Of a DNA stretch of 64,000 nucleotides, positions 15,889-26,035 are shown one piece after another. The position numbers and the translations under genes were made by a program. Numbering within the stretch: position 1 is the first letter of the stretch; each line of letters begins with the position of its first letter. The stretch is from NCBI GenBank assembly GCA_046351455.1, contig JAXLYM010000003.1, positions 248,001 to 312,000 of the forward strand, read 5' to 3'. A model generated the notes under the pieces. That model was not told the origin of the DNA. It saw only the letters and a program-made list of their open reading frames with translations, and searched no databases. The stretch comes from JADJRH01 sp046351455. GTDB taxonomy: Bacteria > Myxococcota_A > Polyangia > Polyangiales > Polyangiaceae.

Positions 15889-16884
15889 GTGCGATCCTCG
15901 ACTTGGTGTAACGTTGACACCAAGGTGACTGTCGCGCTCCTCGCGGGCGTGACGTCGCTCCTCGTGGCGGCGATCGCGCGCGCCGACGACGCGAAGCCTT
16001 CGGTGTTCGACGCGCCGGCGCCGCCCACGTTGCCGGCGCTCGCGCACCGCGACGCCACCGCGACGTTCGAGCTGACGGGCGCGGTGATCCAGACCAACAA
16101 GCTGGATCGCAGCGGCGACGCGTTCGCGTATTTCGGCCACCTCGAAGGCGAGTATCCGATCGTGCCGCGCACGTGGTTCGTCGGCCTCTCGAACGACATG
16201 GCGTCGGCGGCGGTGCCGGGCGTGGGCAAATCGTTCCTCATCGGCAACCCCGAGATCTCGGGCCGCGGCTTGTGGTCGAGCGTGCGCGGCCTCGCGTCGG
16301 GCGGCGGCCTCGGCATCGTGCTGCCGTTCCCGCGCAGCCTGTCGCCGGTGGAGGAAGAGGTCCTCCGCACGGTGCGCGTCGTGCGCCCGTGGGACCTCGC
16401 GAGCTTCTCCAGCCTGCAGCTCACCTTCCGCCCCTGGATCGACATCCGGCATGTCACGGGAGGCCTTATTTTCCAGCTCCGGCAAGCGGTCGACTGGTCC
16501 ATCAGCCTCACGGGCCCGGACACGGCGGCGAACGGCGCGACGGCCTCCGGCTCGAAGCCGCGCGTCACGAACTTCACCGCGCGCCTCACGTTCTACATGG
16601 GGTATCGCCTGTCGCGCGCGATCGGCGTCGGCGTGGAGCTGTGGGAGGTCTACGAGGTGACGAAGGATCTCCCGAACGACGACAACCGAGCGACGTTCGC
16701 GCTCTCGCCGAGCATCCGCTTCATGTTGCCGCGCGTGCAGCCGGCGGTGAGCTTCCTGTTCCCGCTGTCGACGCCTCTGCGCGGCGACGTGGCCTCGTAC
16801 TACGCCGCCCGCTTCAACATCGGCTTCAGCTTCGACGTCCGCCCGGGGATGAAGGACGTCGAGACCGCGATGAAGATCGAATGA
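15889..16884 (+). CDS. Secreted or outer-membrane protein of unknown function
   Basis: Up to 331 residues from a GTG at 15889; a second GTG at 15925 gives a cleaner signal peptide (VTVALLAGVTSLLVAAIARA-DD) and may be the true start. The mature part is strand-rich with alternating hydrophobics (for example RLTFYMGYRLSRAIGVGVEL and YAARFNIGFSF), suggesting an outer-membrane barrel of the alpha-amylase-channel or transporter-like type without a recognisable family. It begins 21 bp after the site-2 protease gene, so co-transcription is possible. Palindromic repeat copy 2 follows the stop. Confidence 0.75.
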   Translation: MRSSTWCNVDTKVTVALLAGVTSLLVAAIARADDAKPSVFDAPAPPTLPALAHRDATATFELTGAVIQTNKLDRSGDAFAYFGHLEGEYPIVPRTWFVGLSNDMASAAVPGVGKSFLIGNPEISGRGLWSSVRGLASGGGLGIVLPFPRSLSPVEEEVLRTVRVVRPWDLASFSSLQLTFRPWIDIRHVTGGLIFQLRQAVDWSISLTGPDTAANGATASGSKPRVTNFTARLTFYMGYRLSRAIGVGVELWEVYEVTKDLPNDDNRATFALSPSIRFMLPRVQPAVSFLFPLSTPLRGDVASYYAARFNIGFSFDVRPGMKDVETAMKIE

Positions 16885-16888
16885 GGGT

Positions 16889-16925
16889 TTACAAGGGGGC
16901 AAAGCCCCCTCGTATCACTCCCCCG
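16889..16925 (+). repeat. Palindromic intergenic repeat, copy 2
   Basis: TTACA + AGGGGGC-aaa-GCCCCCT (perfect 7-bp stem, 3-base loop), then CGTATCACTCCCCCG. It starts five bases after the stop of the preceding gene and lies between convergent genes. Confidence 0.8.
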
Positions 16926-16953
16926 ATCGCCTACGAAACAAGGCTAGTTACGT

Positions 16954-18030
16954 TCAGCTCTTCGCGTTGAGCCGCGATGGGGGGCCGCCGGCGCGCGCGA
17001 GCTTCTCCTCCACCATCAGGTCGGCGACGCGGTACGTCGGCGTCAGCGTCTTCATGCTGCGCTCCGCGATCTCGTGGATCGTGTCGTAGATCTTCAGCGT
17101 GCGATCGCGGCTGATCGTCGCGTCGTAGCCGGCCACCTCCTGCGCGACGTTGATCAGGCCGCCCGCGTTGATCGCGTAGTCCGGCGCATAGAGGATGCCG
17201 CGCGCGTTGAGGTCGTCGCCGTGACGCGGCTCGTGGAGCTGGTTGTTCGCGGCGCCCGCGACGATGCGCGCCTTGATCCGCGGCACCGTCTCGTCGTTCA
17301 TCGCCGAGCCCAGCGCGCACGGCGCGATCACGTCGCACTCCACGTCGAAGATGCGATCGAGCGGGACGATCTCCGCCCCGAATTCACGCTGCGCGCGCTC
17401 GCTCTTCAGCGGATCGACGTCGGCCACGGAGAGCTTCGCGCCGCACGCCACGAGCTCCTTGCACAGGTGATATCCGACGTGGCCCACGCCCTGGACCGCG
17501 ACGTGGATGCCTTCGAGCGAGGCGCGACCGAGCTTGAGCTTCACGCACGCCTCGATGCCTTTTCGCACGCCGAGCGCCGTGAACGGCGACGGATCGCCGG
17601 AGCCGCCGTGCTGCGCGCCGACGCCCGTCACGTGCTTCGTTTCGAGGCGGATGAGCTCCATGTCCTCGAGCCCCGTGCCCGAGTCCTCCGCGGTGATGTA
17701 GCGCCCGCCGAGCGCCTCCACGAAGCGGCCGAACGCGAGGAACAGCGCCGCGCGGTCGAACACGGGCTCCGCCGGGCGCAAAAGCACGCTCTTGCCGCCG
17801 CCGTGCGGGACGCCGCAGAGCGCCGCTTTGTACGTCATGCCGCGGGCGAGCCGGAGCGCGTCGACGAGCGCGTCCTCGTCCTTCGCGTACGCAAGGAACC
17901 GGCACCCGCCGAGCGCCGGCCCGAGGCGCGTGTCGTGGATCGCGACGATCGCCCGCATCTTCGACGCTGGATCGCGGCCGAGGTGAACTTCGCCGTAGTC
18001 GTAGCTCGCGAGGTGCCCGAAGACGTCCAT
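16954..18030 (-). CDS. Leucine dehydrogenase (Glu/Leu/Phe/Val dehydrogenase family)
   Basis: 358 residues from the ATG at 18030, with AAGGACGG seven bases upstream; family members have about 360. It oxidatively deaminates branched-chain amino acids to 2-oxo acids with NAD+. K68 (MTYKAA) and K80 (HGGGKS) sit exactly at the catalytic lysine positions of Bacillus leucine dehydrogenase; the substrate-binding LGGCRF and the Rossmann motif GVGHVG (about 180-186) are present. It could supply branched oxo-acids for fatty acid starters in myxobacteria (inference). It stands alone and diverges from the gene at 18169. Confidence 0.92.
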   Translation of the reverse strand: MDVFGHLASYDYGEVHLGRDPASKMRAIVAIHDTRLGPALGGCRFLAYAKDEDALVDALRLARGMTYKAALCGVPHGGGKSVLLRPAEPVFDRAALFLAFGRFVEALGGRYITAEDSGTGLEDMELIRLETKHVTGVGAQHGGSGDPSPFTALGVRKGIEACVKLKLGRASLEGIHVAVQGVGHVGYHLCKELVACGAKLSVADVDPLKSERAQREFGAEIVPLDRIFDVECDVIAPCALGSAMNDETVPRIKARIVAGAANNQLHEPRHGDDLNARGILYAPDYAINAGGLINVAQEVAGYDATISRDRTLKIYDTIHEIAERSMKTLTPTYRVADLMVEEKLARAGGPPSRLNAKS

Positions 18031-18168
18031 CGAACCGTCCTTTTTCTTTCTTCCGAGAGGCCTTTTCGCCGCGGTTGCGCCCGAGACGCGCCGCGGCCGA
18101 GACTCGTTATCACAACCGGGCCTCCGCAGGTCTGTGCAAGACTCGCGCGAATTGGCATCCTGCGGACG

Positions 18169-18897
18169 ATGAGCGAGAAGCGCACCGCGTGGGGCCGTCC
18201 GGACGACGGCGAGGACAGGCCGTCCACCAAATCGGCGCTGGAAGAGGCGAAGGATCGCGTCGCCGAGGCGAAGGACAAGGCCACCGAGATCGGCGGCAAG
18301 GTCGCGGTCACGATGAAGCCGCACGCGGACGCCGCGATCGCAGGCATGCGCGCGGGCCTCGGAAAAATGGGCGACGCGCTGCGCGTGGACGACGCGCCGG
18401 TGGTGCCCGCGGAGCTGCTCTCGCAGGCGGATTTGCCGGAGCTGTCGAAGGAGGATCCGCTGGTGTCGCTCGCGAGCCGCCTCGATCGCGAGTCCGATTT
18501 CTGGCGCGCGGTGGCGATGCGTCAGCTCGCGCGCGCCGCGTGGACGGAGCGCCTCGGCGTCACGTCGTCGATCCTGCTCCTGGTGGGCGGCGTCGTGCTC
18601 GCGGCGATCGCGGCCTTCCGCGCGCTCTTCGCGACGAAGGGGCACAGCGGCGACGCGACGGCGATGCTCGTGGGCGTGGGCCTCGGCGTGCTGCTCGTCG
18701 CGGCCGTCGCGGTGGGCAGCCTCGCGGGCCGGCTGCGCCGCGGCCAGATGGAGGCCGTGCGAGACGCGATGTCGCGCGCCGATCTCGCGGAGGTGCGGAT
18801 TCACCGCGTCGCCCTGCTCCTGGAGCTGCGGAGCCAGGGAAAGGACGGCTACGTGACCGCCCTGTCCGATCTGGAGTCCGACGTCCGCAAGAGTTGA
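18169..18897 (+). CDS. Membrane protein of unknown function
   Basis: 242 residues. The N-terminal third is a charged amphipathic helix rich in Lys/Glu/Ala (EEAKDRVAEAKDKATEIGGK), reminiscent of LEA/apolipoprotein-like coils. Two membrane helices follow: about 140-160 (SSILLLVGGVVLAAIAAF) and about 167-188 (ATAMLVGVGLGVLLVAAVAV). The C-terminus is a helical charged tail. Not recognised as any family. It lies divergent from the leucine dehydrogenase gene, with only 138 bp between. Confidence 0.75.
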   Translation: MSEKRTAWGRPDDGEDRPSTKSALEEAKDRVAEAKDKATEIGGKVAVTMKPHADAAIAGMRAGLGKMGDALRVDDAPVVPAELLSQADLPELSKEDPLVSLASRLDRESDFWRAVAMRQLARAAWTERLGVTSSILLLVGGVVLAAIAAFRALFATKGHSGDATAMLVGVGLGVLLVAAVAVGSLAGRLRRGQMEAVRDAMSRADLAEVRIHRVALLLELRSQGKDGYVTALSDLESDVRKS

Positions 18898-19046
18898 ACG
18901 GCCGTGAACCGCGGCCTCCGCGCGCCGGACACGGATGTCATGCCGGGGCCCGCGCGCGCCGTCGCCGGACGTGCCGAAAGCTTGTTTTTGCGGCGAATGT
19001 GAGCGATGGAGCCGAGTGGCCCGAAAGGTGCCAAAGGAGCCCGCTC

Positions 19047-19709
<663 letters not shown>

Positions 19710-19754
19710 CAGGGATCCTGATGCCCTCTCGGGGCACGATTCAGAGTGCCAGTC

Positions 19755-20504
19755 TCACTTCGCGGCGGTCTTCGGCGTCTCGGCCGGCTTCGGCGCGTCG
19801 GGGGCGATCGGGGCGGAGCTCGGCGTCGGGGTGTCTTTCGGCACCTCGCTCGGGGGGGTGCTCTCCAGCTCTTCCAGCTCCCAGATGAGCTGCGTGTTGC
19901 CCTGCGCGCCCGCGAAACGCAGGCCGAACCACTTGGCCTTCGGCGAGATGGTGGGGCGGCCGTCCACCGTGGCGCGCGGGAACGAGATCCGGAACGCGCG
20001 GCGGTACACGGTGTTGTACGGGAAATACACGCGCTCGATCACGTTCGGCTTGCGGATCGCCTGGATCTCCTCCGGCGCCGTCTCGTTCCCGGTGTCGTCG
20101 ATGAGGCGGACGATCCACGCGCTGTCGGGCTTCGTGAGGTCGTTGTAGCGGTAGTTGCCGCCGTAGATCGCGACGAAGAAGCGGTGGTGCTGGTGCGTCT
20201 CCTCCAGCGCCTTCTCCAGGAGCTTCTTCCGCTCGTCGATGGTGAGGCGGTAGTCCTGCACGTAGCGGACGGTGTACGCCCAGCGGAAATCCCACGACTC
20301 GAAGGTGGCCGTCGCGGTGAGGAAGTTGTCGAGCTCGCTCAGCGCGAAGAGGCGCTCGGTGCGGGTCCACAGGCGCAGCACGGTCTCGTAGTCGGTCGCG
20401 ACGTACTCGCGCGGCCCCTCGGCGAGGGAGACCACCGTTGTCGCGCAGCCGAGCAGCGGAGCCCCCAGCGCGAAGCAGACGAACGGGACGAGGAAGGAGC
20501 GCAC
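19755..20504 (-). CDS. Lipoprotein of unknown function
   Basis: 249 residues. Signal peptide with lipobox LLGC at 17-20. The body is well ordered in composition (WDFRWAYTVRYVQDYRLTIDERKKLLEKALEETHQHHRFFVAIYG) and ends in a Pro/Thr/Ala tail (about 215-249), a common feature of envelope lipoproteins here. No family recognised; the strand-rich middle part suggests a sandwich fold. Convergent with the preceding Cys-rich gene; divergent from the IgGFc-type lipoprotein gene by 92 bp. Confidence 0.75.
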   Translation of the reverse strand: MRSFLVPFVCFALGAPLLGCATTVVSLAEGPREYVATDYETVLRLWTRTERLFALSELDNFLTATATFESWDFRWAYTVRYVQDYRLTIDERKKLLEKALEETHQHHRFFVAIYGGNYRYNDLTKPDSAWIVRLIDDTGNETAPEEIQAIRKPNVIERVYFPYNTVYRRAFRISFPRATVDGRPTISPKAKWFGLRFAGAQGNTQLIWELEELESTPPSEVPKDTPTPSSAPIAPDAPKPAETPKTAAK

Positions 20505-20596
20505 GCCCCGACGCTACCACGGCCCCGGCCCGAAAGACGACACCGCGGCAACTTCACGCAAGACATTTTCGCGGGCCGCTCTTACCCTCGCCGGTC

Positions 20597-22462
20597 ATGC
20601 GAAGTACCAGGCTCCTTGCGCTGACTCCCCTCTTTCTTTTGTCGATCGCCTGCTCCGCGGGCCCCAAGTCGAACAGCACCGGCGGCGGCGGATCGTCCAG
20701 CACCGGCGGCTCCAACACCGGCGGCGGCGGCATCGGCGGGGACGCGCCCACCTGCGATTTCTGTAACGATCAAGGATACACCCCCTGCAACCCCGACAAG
20801 ACCCCGGGGACGCCGGTGCCATGTCCGCAGGCGTGCGCGCCGGGCGTCGGTTGTGCGGAGTGCGTCCCCGGCGCCAAGACGTGTGTCGGCAACGACGTGC
20901 ACGAGTGCACCCCGGACGGCAAACCGGGCGCTACCGTGGAGTCGTGCGACGTCGGCAACGGCATCACGTGCTCGAACGGGGAGTGCAAGAGCGCCTGCGC
21001 CGTGGCCGCGGATCAGCCGAGCAACGTGGGCTGTGAGTTCTGGGCGGTCGACCTCGATCAACAGGACGGCTTCAACGACCCTGCGAGCGCGCCGTGGGGC
21101 GTCGCCCTCTCCAACGCGGGCCAATCGACGGCCAACGTCACCATCGAGATCAACAACGCCAATCCGGGGGAGCCGCTCCAGCTCCAGACGGTGGAGCAGC
21201 TCACGGTCCCGCCGGGCGGCCTCATCGCGAAGACGCTCCCGACGCGCGAGCTCGACTGCGGCACCAAACCGAACGACTACGCCTCTCCGGGCACGTGCCT
21301 GTCGTCGCGCGCCTTCCGCATCACGTCCAGCGCGCCGCTCATCGTGTATCAGTTCAACGTCTTCGAGAACGCGTATTCCAACGACGCTTCCCTTCTTTTG
21401 CCGACGAACGCGCTCGGCAGCTACTACCGCGTGCTCGGCTGGCAGGCGGGCCACCCGGTGAAGATCCAGGGCTTCAACATCCTGGATCGCTCCTACGTCA
21501 CGATCGTCGGCACGACGCCGAACACCGTGGTGAAGGTGAAGCCGAGCTGGCGAATCAAGGGCAACCCGCCTGTCGCGGCGACGCCGGCCGGAGGCGATAT
21601 CCAGGTCACGCTCGGGCCGTTCGACGTGCTCAACCTGGAGACGGACGACGGCACGTTCCAGGACGACGTGAAGACGATGGCGGACCTCAGCGGCACGTTG
21701 GTGACGTCGAGCTTCCCGGTGGCCGTGTTCTCCGGCACCGAGAGCACCGGCGCGCCCGGCGGCATCGTCGACATCCCGAAGGGGCCCGGCTGGACGGACG
21801 GCGACACGTGCTGTCTGGACCACCTCGAAGATCAGCTCTTCCCCATCGAGTCCATCGGCACCAACTACGTCATTCCGCGCAGCCCGATCCGCTCGACGGG
21901 CTCGTACCACGAGCCGGACGTGCTCCGTTTCGTGGGCGCGGCGGAGGTCGCGAACGTGACGACGTCGCTGCCCGCCCCCTTCAATCAATTCACCATCAAC
22001 CCCGGTGAGGTGAAGACGACCTGGACGCAGGACGACGTCATCGTGCAGTCCGACAAGCCGGTGATGGTCAGTCAGATCCTGGTGTCCAATCAATACTGCG
22101 ACGGCGCGTACATCGGTGATCCGTCGCTGACGGTGTACCCGCCGGTCGACCAGTTCCGCACGGAATACATCATCTTGACGCCCGGCTCCTGGGACAAGAG
22201 CTATGTCGTGATCGAGGCCGAGGTCGGGACGAACGTCTCGATCGACGGCATGACGCCCGGTAACTGCGTGATCACGCCGTCCGGAGCGCTGAACGGCGTC
22301 TCGTACGAGTCGCGCCGCTGCCCGCTGCAGGAGGGTGCGCACTCGCTCTCCGGTGACAAGCCCTATGGCATCGTCGCTTATGGCTACGGCAACGCGGGAT
22401 CGTACGCATTCGTGGGCGGCGCCGACGTAAAGAGGATCTACGAGCCGCCGATTCCCAAGTGA
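20597..22462 (+). CDS. Lipoprotein with IgGFc-binding-type domain
   Basis: 621 residues. Signal peptide ends in a lipobox (LSIAC), then a Gly/Ser/Thr spacer of about 30 residues, a Cys-rich module (about 52-140: CDFCNDQGYTPCNPDK and related), and a 450-residue domain. That domain matches the IgGFc-binding domain first described in animal mucosal proteins and common in myxobacterial surface proteins: LSGTLVTSSFPVAVFSGTE, CCLDHLEDQLFPIESIGTNYVI, TINPGEVKTTW and SDKPVMVSQIL. In bacteria it may bind glycans or proteins at the cell surface; ligand unknown. Hairpin 22461-22483 lies at its stop codon. Confidence 0.85.
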   Translation: MRSTRLLALTPLFLLSIACSAGPKSNSTGGGGSSSTGGSNTGGGGIGGDAPTCDFCNDQGYTPCNPDKTPGTPVPCPQACAPGVGCAECVPGAKTCVGNDVHECTPDGKPGATVESCDVGNGITCSNGECKSACAVAADQPSNVGCEFWAVDLDQQDGFNDPASAPWGVALSNAGQSTANVTIEINNANPGEPLQLQTVEQLTVPPGGLIAKTLPTRELDCGTKPNDYASPGTCLSSRAFRITSSAPLIVYQFNVFENAYSNDASLLLPTNALGSYYRVLGWQAGHPVKIQGFNILDRSYVTIVGTTPNTVVKVKPSWRIKGNPPVAATPAGGDIQVTLGPFDVLNLETDDGTFQDDVKTMADLSGTLVTSSFPVAVFSGTESTGAPGGIVDIPKGPGWTDGDTCCLDHLEDQLFPIESIGTNYVIPRSPIRSTGSYHEPDVLRFVGAAEVANVTTSLPAPFNQFTINPGEVKTTWTQDDVIVQSDKPVMVSQILVSNQYCDGAYIGDPSLTVYPPVDQFRTEYIILTPGSWDKSYVVIEAEVGTNVSIDGMTPGNCVITPSGALNGVSYESRRCPLQEGAHSLSGDKPYGIVAYGYGNAGSYAFVGGADVKRIYEPPIPK

Positions 22463-22500
22463 AGAAGGTCGCCGACCTCCTTCACTTGAGAATCTCTTTT
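22461..22500 (+). terminator. Hairpin at the end of the IgGFc-type lipoprotein gene
   Basis: Left arm from 22461 and right arm to 22483 pair as GAAGaAGGTCG / CGACCTcCTTC; a TTTT run at 22497-22500 is 14 bases further on. The stem overlaps the stop codon. Plausible terminator, though the T-run is displaced. Confidence 0.4.
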
Positions 22501-22694
22501 CCCATCTCGGGGCGGCACGCGCCGCCCCGCCCCGCCGGCGGAGCCGTCGGGGTCCCCACCCCACGCGATCCGCAAACGACGGCATCACCCGCCAGCAGCT
22601 TCGGGCCTATCGTGGTTCCGCGCTTTCGCGACGGTGGCGCGTCTCCTCGGTGAGGGCGCTTTGCGAAGGGGGGGCGGCGTGCGATGCTCGCGGG

Positions 22695-25376
22695 ATGCGG
22701 AGGAAGGGTGACGAGATCGATGTGGGGCTCGCGCGCGCATACGCCTGGCGGACCACGTTGATCGAGGACGAAAAGAAGGACGAAACGGGCGGGGAAGGCC
22801 CCTCTTCGGAGGCCCCTTCGAGCGACGGGCCGCGCACCGTGGAGGAGCTGCTCGCGGCCGACGAGAGCCCCGACAGCGCCCCCGAAGAGGCCGCGAAAGA
22901 AGGCGCCGAGGACGAGGACGAAGACGAAGGGCCCGAGTCGGACGGGCGCGGGCTCGCCGAGCTGCGGCAGAACGCGCTCCGCGACGCGACGGCCCTCGCG
23001 CACGCCGTGGATCGCGCGTGGATCCTGCCGCCCCACCTCGGGCGCGCGCAGCTCGACGCCATCACCGACCTGACGAGGCGCGCGCAGCGGATGGGCATGC
23101 ACGTCACGGCGATGAGCCATTTTCCGCTCCAGAGCGTGCGCTTCATCCGCCTCGTCGCGCGGTGCTGGGACCACCTCGACGAGGAGGCGCGCGAGGCCGC
23201 CAACTTCGCCGCGCAGCTCTGCGACTACTCGCACCCGGAGTCCGCCGATCTCGTGATCGAGGCCGTCCGCACGGGCGATCCGCACCTCAACACGTCGCTC
23301 ACGATGGCGATGCGCCGCGTGGTCGAGAAGGAGCTGACGCGCACCACGAACGTGAGCGCCCGCCTCGCGCGCGTGCTCGACGAAGGCCCCACCGACGCCG
23401 CGCGCCGAGAGGCCCTGATGCGCCTGCTCACGCTGGGCCGCCGCGACGCCGCCCAGGCGATGCGCCGCGCCCTCAAGAGGCCGGTGTTCGGCGTGCGGTG
23501 GCGCGCGCTCGACGTGCTGAGCCGCCGCTTCCCCGACGCGCTGGAGCCGTCAGACGCCCTGTTCCTGCTGGAAGAAGCGGTGATCCGCCCCGAGCCGCCG
23601 ACCGAGAACGACCCGAACAACCAGGAAGGATACATCATGTATCCCGACCTGCTCGATCGCCTGGTGGCGCGGCACAAGCCCGCGGGCGGCGCGGCGCTGC
23701 TGATCCGCATCCTCGAAGGGCGCGCGGCGGGCGGCTTCCGCTGGGGCTTCCTCGACGACGCGTGGGCCATCGGCGTTCTCGCGGCCGCGTACCCGGAGGC
23801 GGCGCTGCCCGAGATCGACCACCGATTCCGTCACATCGAGTGGGACCGCCGCAAGCTCGCGCTCCGCGGATCGAGCCGATTGCCGGACGAGCACGCGTAC
23901 TCTCGGCTCCTCCTCGCCGCGGAGGACCCGGTGCCCGAATTCGCGGAGAGCGCCCGCGCGACCTGGCTCACGCGGCGCGGATCTCCCTGCCCCGCGGCGC
24001 CGCTCGCGGGCCTGGACGAGGGCCTGCTCGACGGCCCGCCGAGCGAACGGATGCTGGCAAGACTCGATGTATTCCGACGCGGCCCGGCGGCGGCGCGCGC
24101 GGCGATGGTGCGCGTCCTGCTCGACGAGGCGCCGGATCCGGAGGCGCTCGTGCTCTTGACGTTCGGCCTCGGGGACAGCCGCCTCTGGGAGGTGGACCGG
24201 CGCCCGGATCTGCCCGATCGACTGGAGGGCTTCGTCCGCGAGATCGTGAGTCGGTTCGGCGCGCGCGGCGTGCGGGCCATCCTCGCGCGGCACGCCCGCT
24301 TCCCCGAGCGGCGCTACACGTGGCTGTGGACGCTCTCCACGACGGTGACCGGCACGAACCCGCTCCGCATCCCGGAAGAAGCCTGTTCGGACGTGCGGGC
24401 GGCCTGCGCCAAGCGCCTCGCGGAGGAGCCGAGTCCGAAATACGATGTCTTGAACCTGCTCTCGGTGGTGGGCGCGCCGGCCGAGTCGGTGCCGCGCCTG
24501 TGCGCCGTCGCGTGGGATCCGCACGCCGAAGGGTATTTGCGGGACGCGGCGTCGGCGGCGCTCGCGACGTTGCCGGCGCCGGAACTCGCGGCGCTGCTCG
24601 ACGGCGAGATCGACGCGGCGCGCGCAGCCTCGGACGTGCCGCGCCTCGTGCGGGCGGCGGTGGCGGGGATTCGTGGGGGCTCGCCGCGCGCCACCGCGGC
24701 CGCGGAGGAGGTGTTGCGGGCGCACCTCGACGCCGCGCCGGACGATCCCGCGCTCGTCGACGCGCTGGAGGGCTGTGCGCGGGCGATGCTCGACAAGGGC
24801 CTTCTCACCGAAGAGGAGCGCCGGTCGTGGCTCGGTCGCCCCGGCACGTGCGCGTTCGTGATCGCGGCGCGGCGGGCGCACTTCTTCTTCGACGAGCCGG
24901 ACACCGTGACGGCCCTCACGGCGGCGCTCTCCGGACACCCTGTCTGCGGGGCGGCCGCGGCGCACGCGCTGCTGTTCCGCGGCCAGATCCAGCCTTCGGA
25001 CGCGCGCCTCGCCCGGATCGCCGAGCGCGTGCCGCTCCCGGTGCGAGCGGGCTTGTTCTGGTCGATGTTCTATCACGAGGTCCCGCCGCGCTCGATGTGG
25101 CCTCTCGTCGAGGAGGTCCTCGTCTCTCCGGATCCGGCGGTGACTGGCCCCTTCCGTCACCGCGTGGAGCAGCTCCTGGACGGCGGGATGGGCGATTTCA
25201 TCGCCTCGCTGGAGCACCGCGTCGTGAGCGAGGGCATCCTCGCCGACATCGAGGGATGGCGCGATCTGCATGCGACGAAGCCCGCGCCGTACTGGCAAGA
25301 CGAGATCGCCGAGGACGACGAAGACGAGGACGAAGACGAAGACGAAGACGCAGCCGAGGCCGAAGAGGACCGCTGA
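22695..25376 (+). CDS. Large HEAT-repeat-like protein
   Basis: 893 residues from the ATG at 22695 (MRRKGDEIDV); an in-frame start at 22650 is possible. An acidic, low-complexity N-terminal part (about 25-85) precedes about 750 residues of paired helices with repeats such as ARREALMRLLTLGRRDAAQAMRRAL and GYLRDAASAALATLPAPELAALL, typical of HEAT/ARM-type scaffolds. It ends in an Asp/Glu run (DEDEDEDEDEDAAEAEE). No signal peptide: probably cytoplasmic. No enzymatic motif. Such proteins usually serve as scaffolds. No obvious operon partner. Confidence 0.75.
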   Translation: MRRKGDEIDVGLARAYAWRTTLIEDEKKDETGGEGPSSEAPSSDGPRTVEELLAADESPDSAPEEAAKEGAEDEDEDEGPESDGRGLAELRQNALRDATALAHAVDRAWILPPHLGRAQLDAITDLTRRAQRMGMHVTAMSHFPLQSVRFIRLVARCWDHLDEEAREAANFAAQLCDYSHPESADLVIEAVRTGDPHLNTSLTMAMRRVVEKELTRTTNVSARLARVLDEGPTDAARREALMRLLTLGRRDAAQAMRRALKRPVFGVRWRALDVLSRRFPDALEPSDALFLLEEAVIRPEPPTENDPNNQEGYIMYPDLLDRLVARHKPAGGAALLIRILEGRAAGGFRWGFLDDAWAIGVLAAAYPEAALPEIDHRFRHIEWDRRKLALRGSSRLPDEHAYSRLLLAAEDPVPEFAESARATWLTRRGSPCPAAPLAGLDEGLLDGPPSERMLARLDVFRRGPAAARAAMVRVLLDEAPDPEALVLLTFGLGDSRLWEVDRRPDLPDRLEGFVREIVSRFGARGVRAILARHARFPERRYTWLWTLSTTVTGTNPLRIPEEACSDVRAACAKRLAEEPSPKYDVLNLLSVVGAPAESVPRLCAVAWDPHAEGYLRDAASAALATLPAPELAALLDGEIDAARAASDVPRLVRAAVAGIRGGSPRATAAAEEVLRAHLDAAPDDPALVDALEGCARAMLDKGLLTEEERRSWLGRPGTCAFVIAARRAHFFFDEPDTVTALTAALSGHPVCGAAAAHALLFRGQIQPSDARLARIAERVPLPVRAGLFWSMFYHEVPPRSMWPLVEEVLVSPDPAVTGPFRHRVEQLLDGGMGDFIASLEHRVVSEGILADIEGWRDLHATKPAPYWQDEIAEDDEDEDEDEDEDAAEAEEDR

Positions 25377-26035
25377 CGCTCCCCCGCCGCGACTTCACAA
25401 AAAATCCGTCCGCGCCACCCCCCGAGCAGAGTCTGTATACGACGAGGCGCACTGCCCCGTGTGAGGCGATCACGTGCGGCTGTCTTGGAGAGAGCCGCCC
25501 CGCTCGTCCGTCGGCTCGACAAAATCGACGCCGGCGCACTCCGCCGGATCCGTCCCTCCGCGCGCCGGAGACGGTGAGATATCGACCGATGTTTCACCCG
25601 GTGTAGACTCCCCACTTCGATGTGGCGTTTCGCCACAAGCCTCCTCTTGATTTGCCCTTGCAAAACGGGCTCGGCGCACGTTTCTTCCGCCTCTGGAAAT
25701 CAGGAGTGGGCGGGGGGATCCAGATCGACATTTCATTTCGAATACGCACATTGGCGGATTGACATGGAGCCATTGGAGACGCTAAGGTGCCCTCTCCACT
25801 GATCGAGGTGCCCCGCGGGTCCCGCGGGAGGCTCTGACAGCCGCTGAGCCCGATTCCAGTGACGCATGAAGTTTGGACCGACCTGGCGGCCGGACGTCCG
25901 CCGTGGAGGGAGCGGTGCATTCCGCTTCTTTTTACGGCGATCCGGCGCGTCAAGCCGCGACTCGGGAGAGGTGCGCCCGCCGCGAGCCTGGCCTGCATCG
26001 CACTCGACCACTTCCATCCTTGTAAGGAGTCTCCA
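25377..26035. other. 659-base gap without a recognised gene
   Basis: No open reading frame with believable composition on either strand. The stretch 25600-25860 is clearly less GC-rich than its surroundings and contains small hairpins (for example TGGCG-ttt-CGCCA near 25622). A TTGACA at 25759-25764 with TAAGGT 18 bases on is a weak promoter candidate for the following gene, which would then have a leader of about 240 bases. A leader regulatory RNA or small RNA cannot be excluded. No tRNA fold seen. Confidence 0.5.

Noticed and set aside
25859..26035. N-terminal extension of the EXORDIUM-like gene from 25859
   Set aside because: The GTG at 26036 has a strong ribosome site and a correct signal peptide; the extension has neither.
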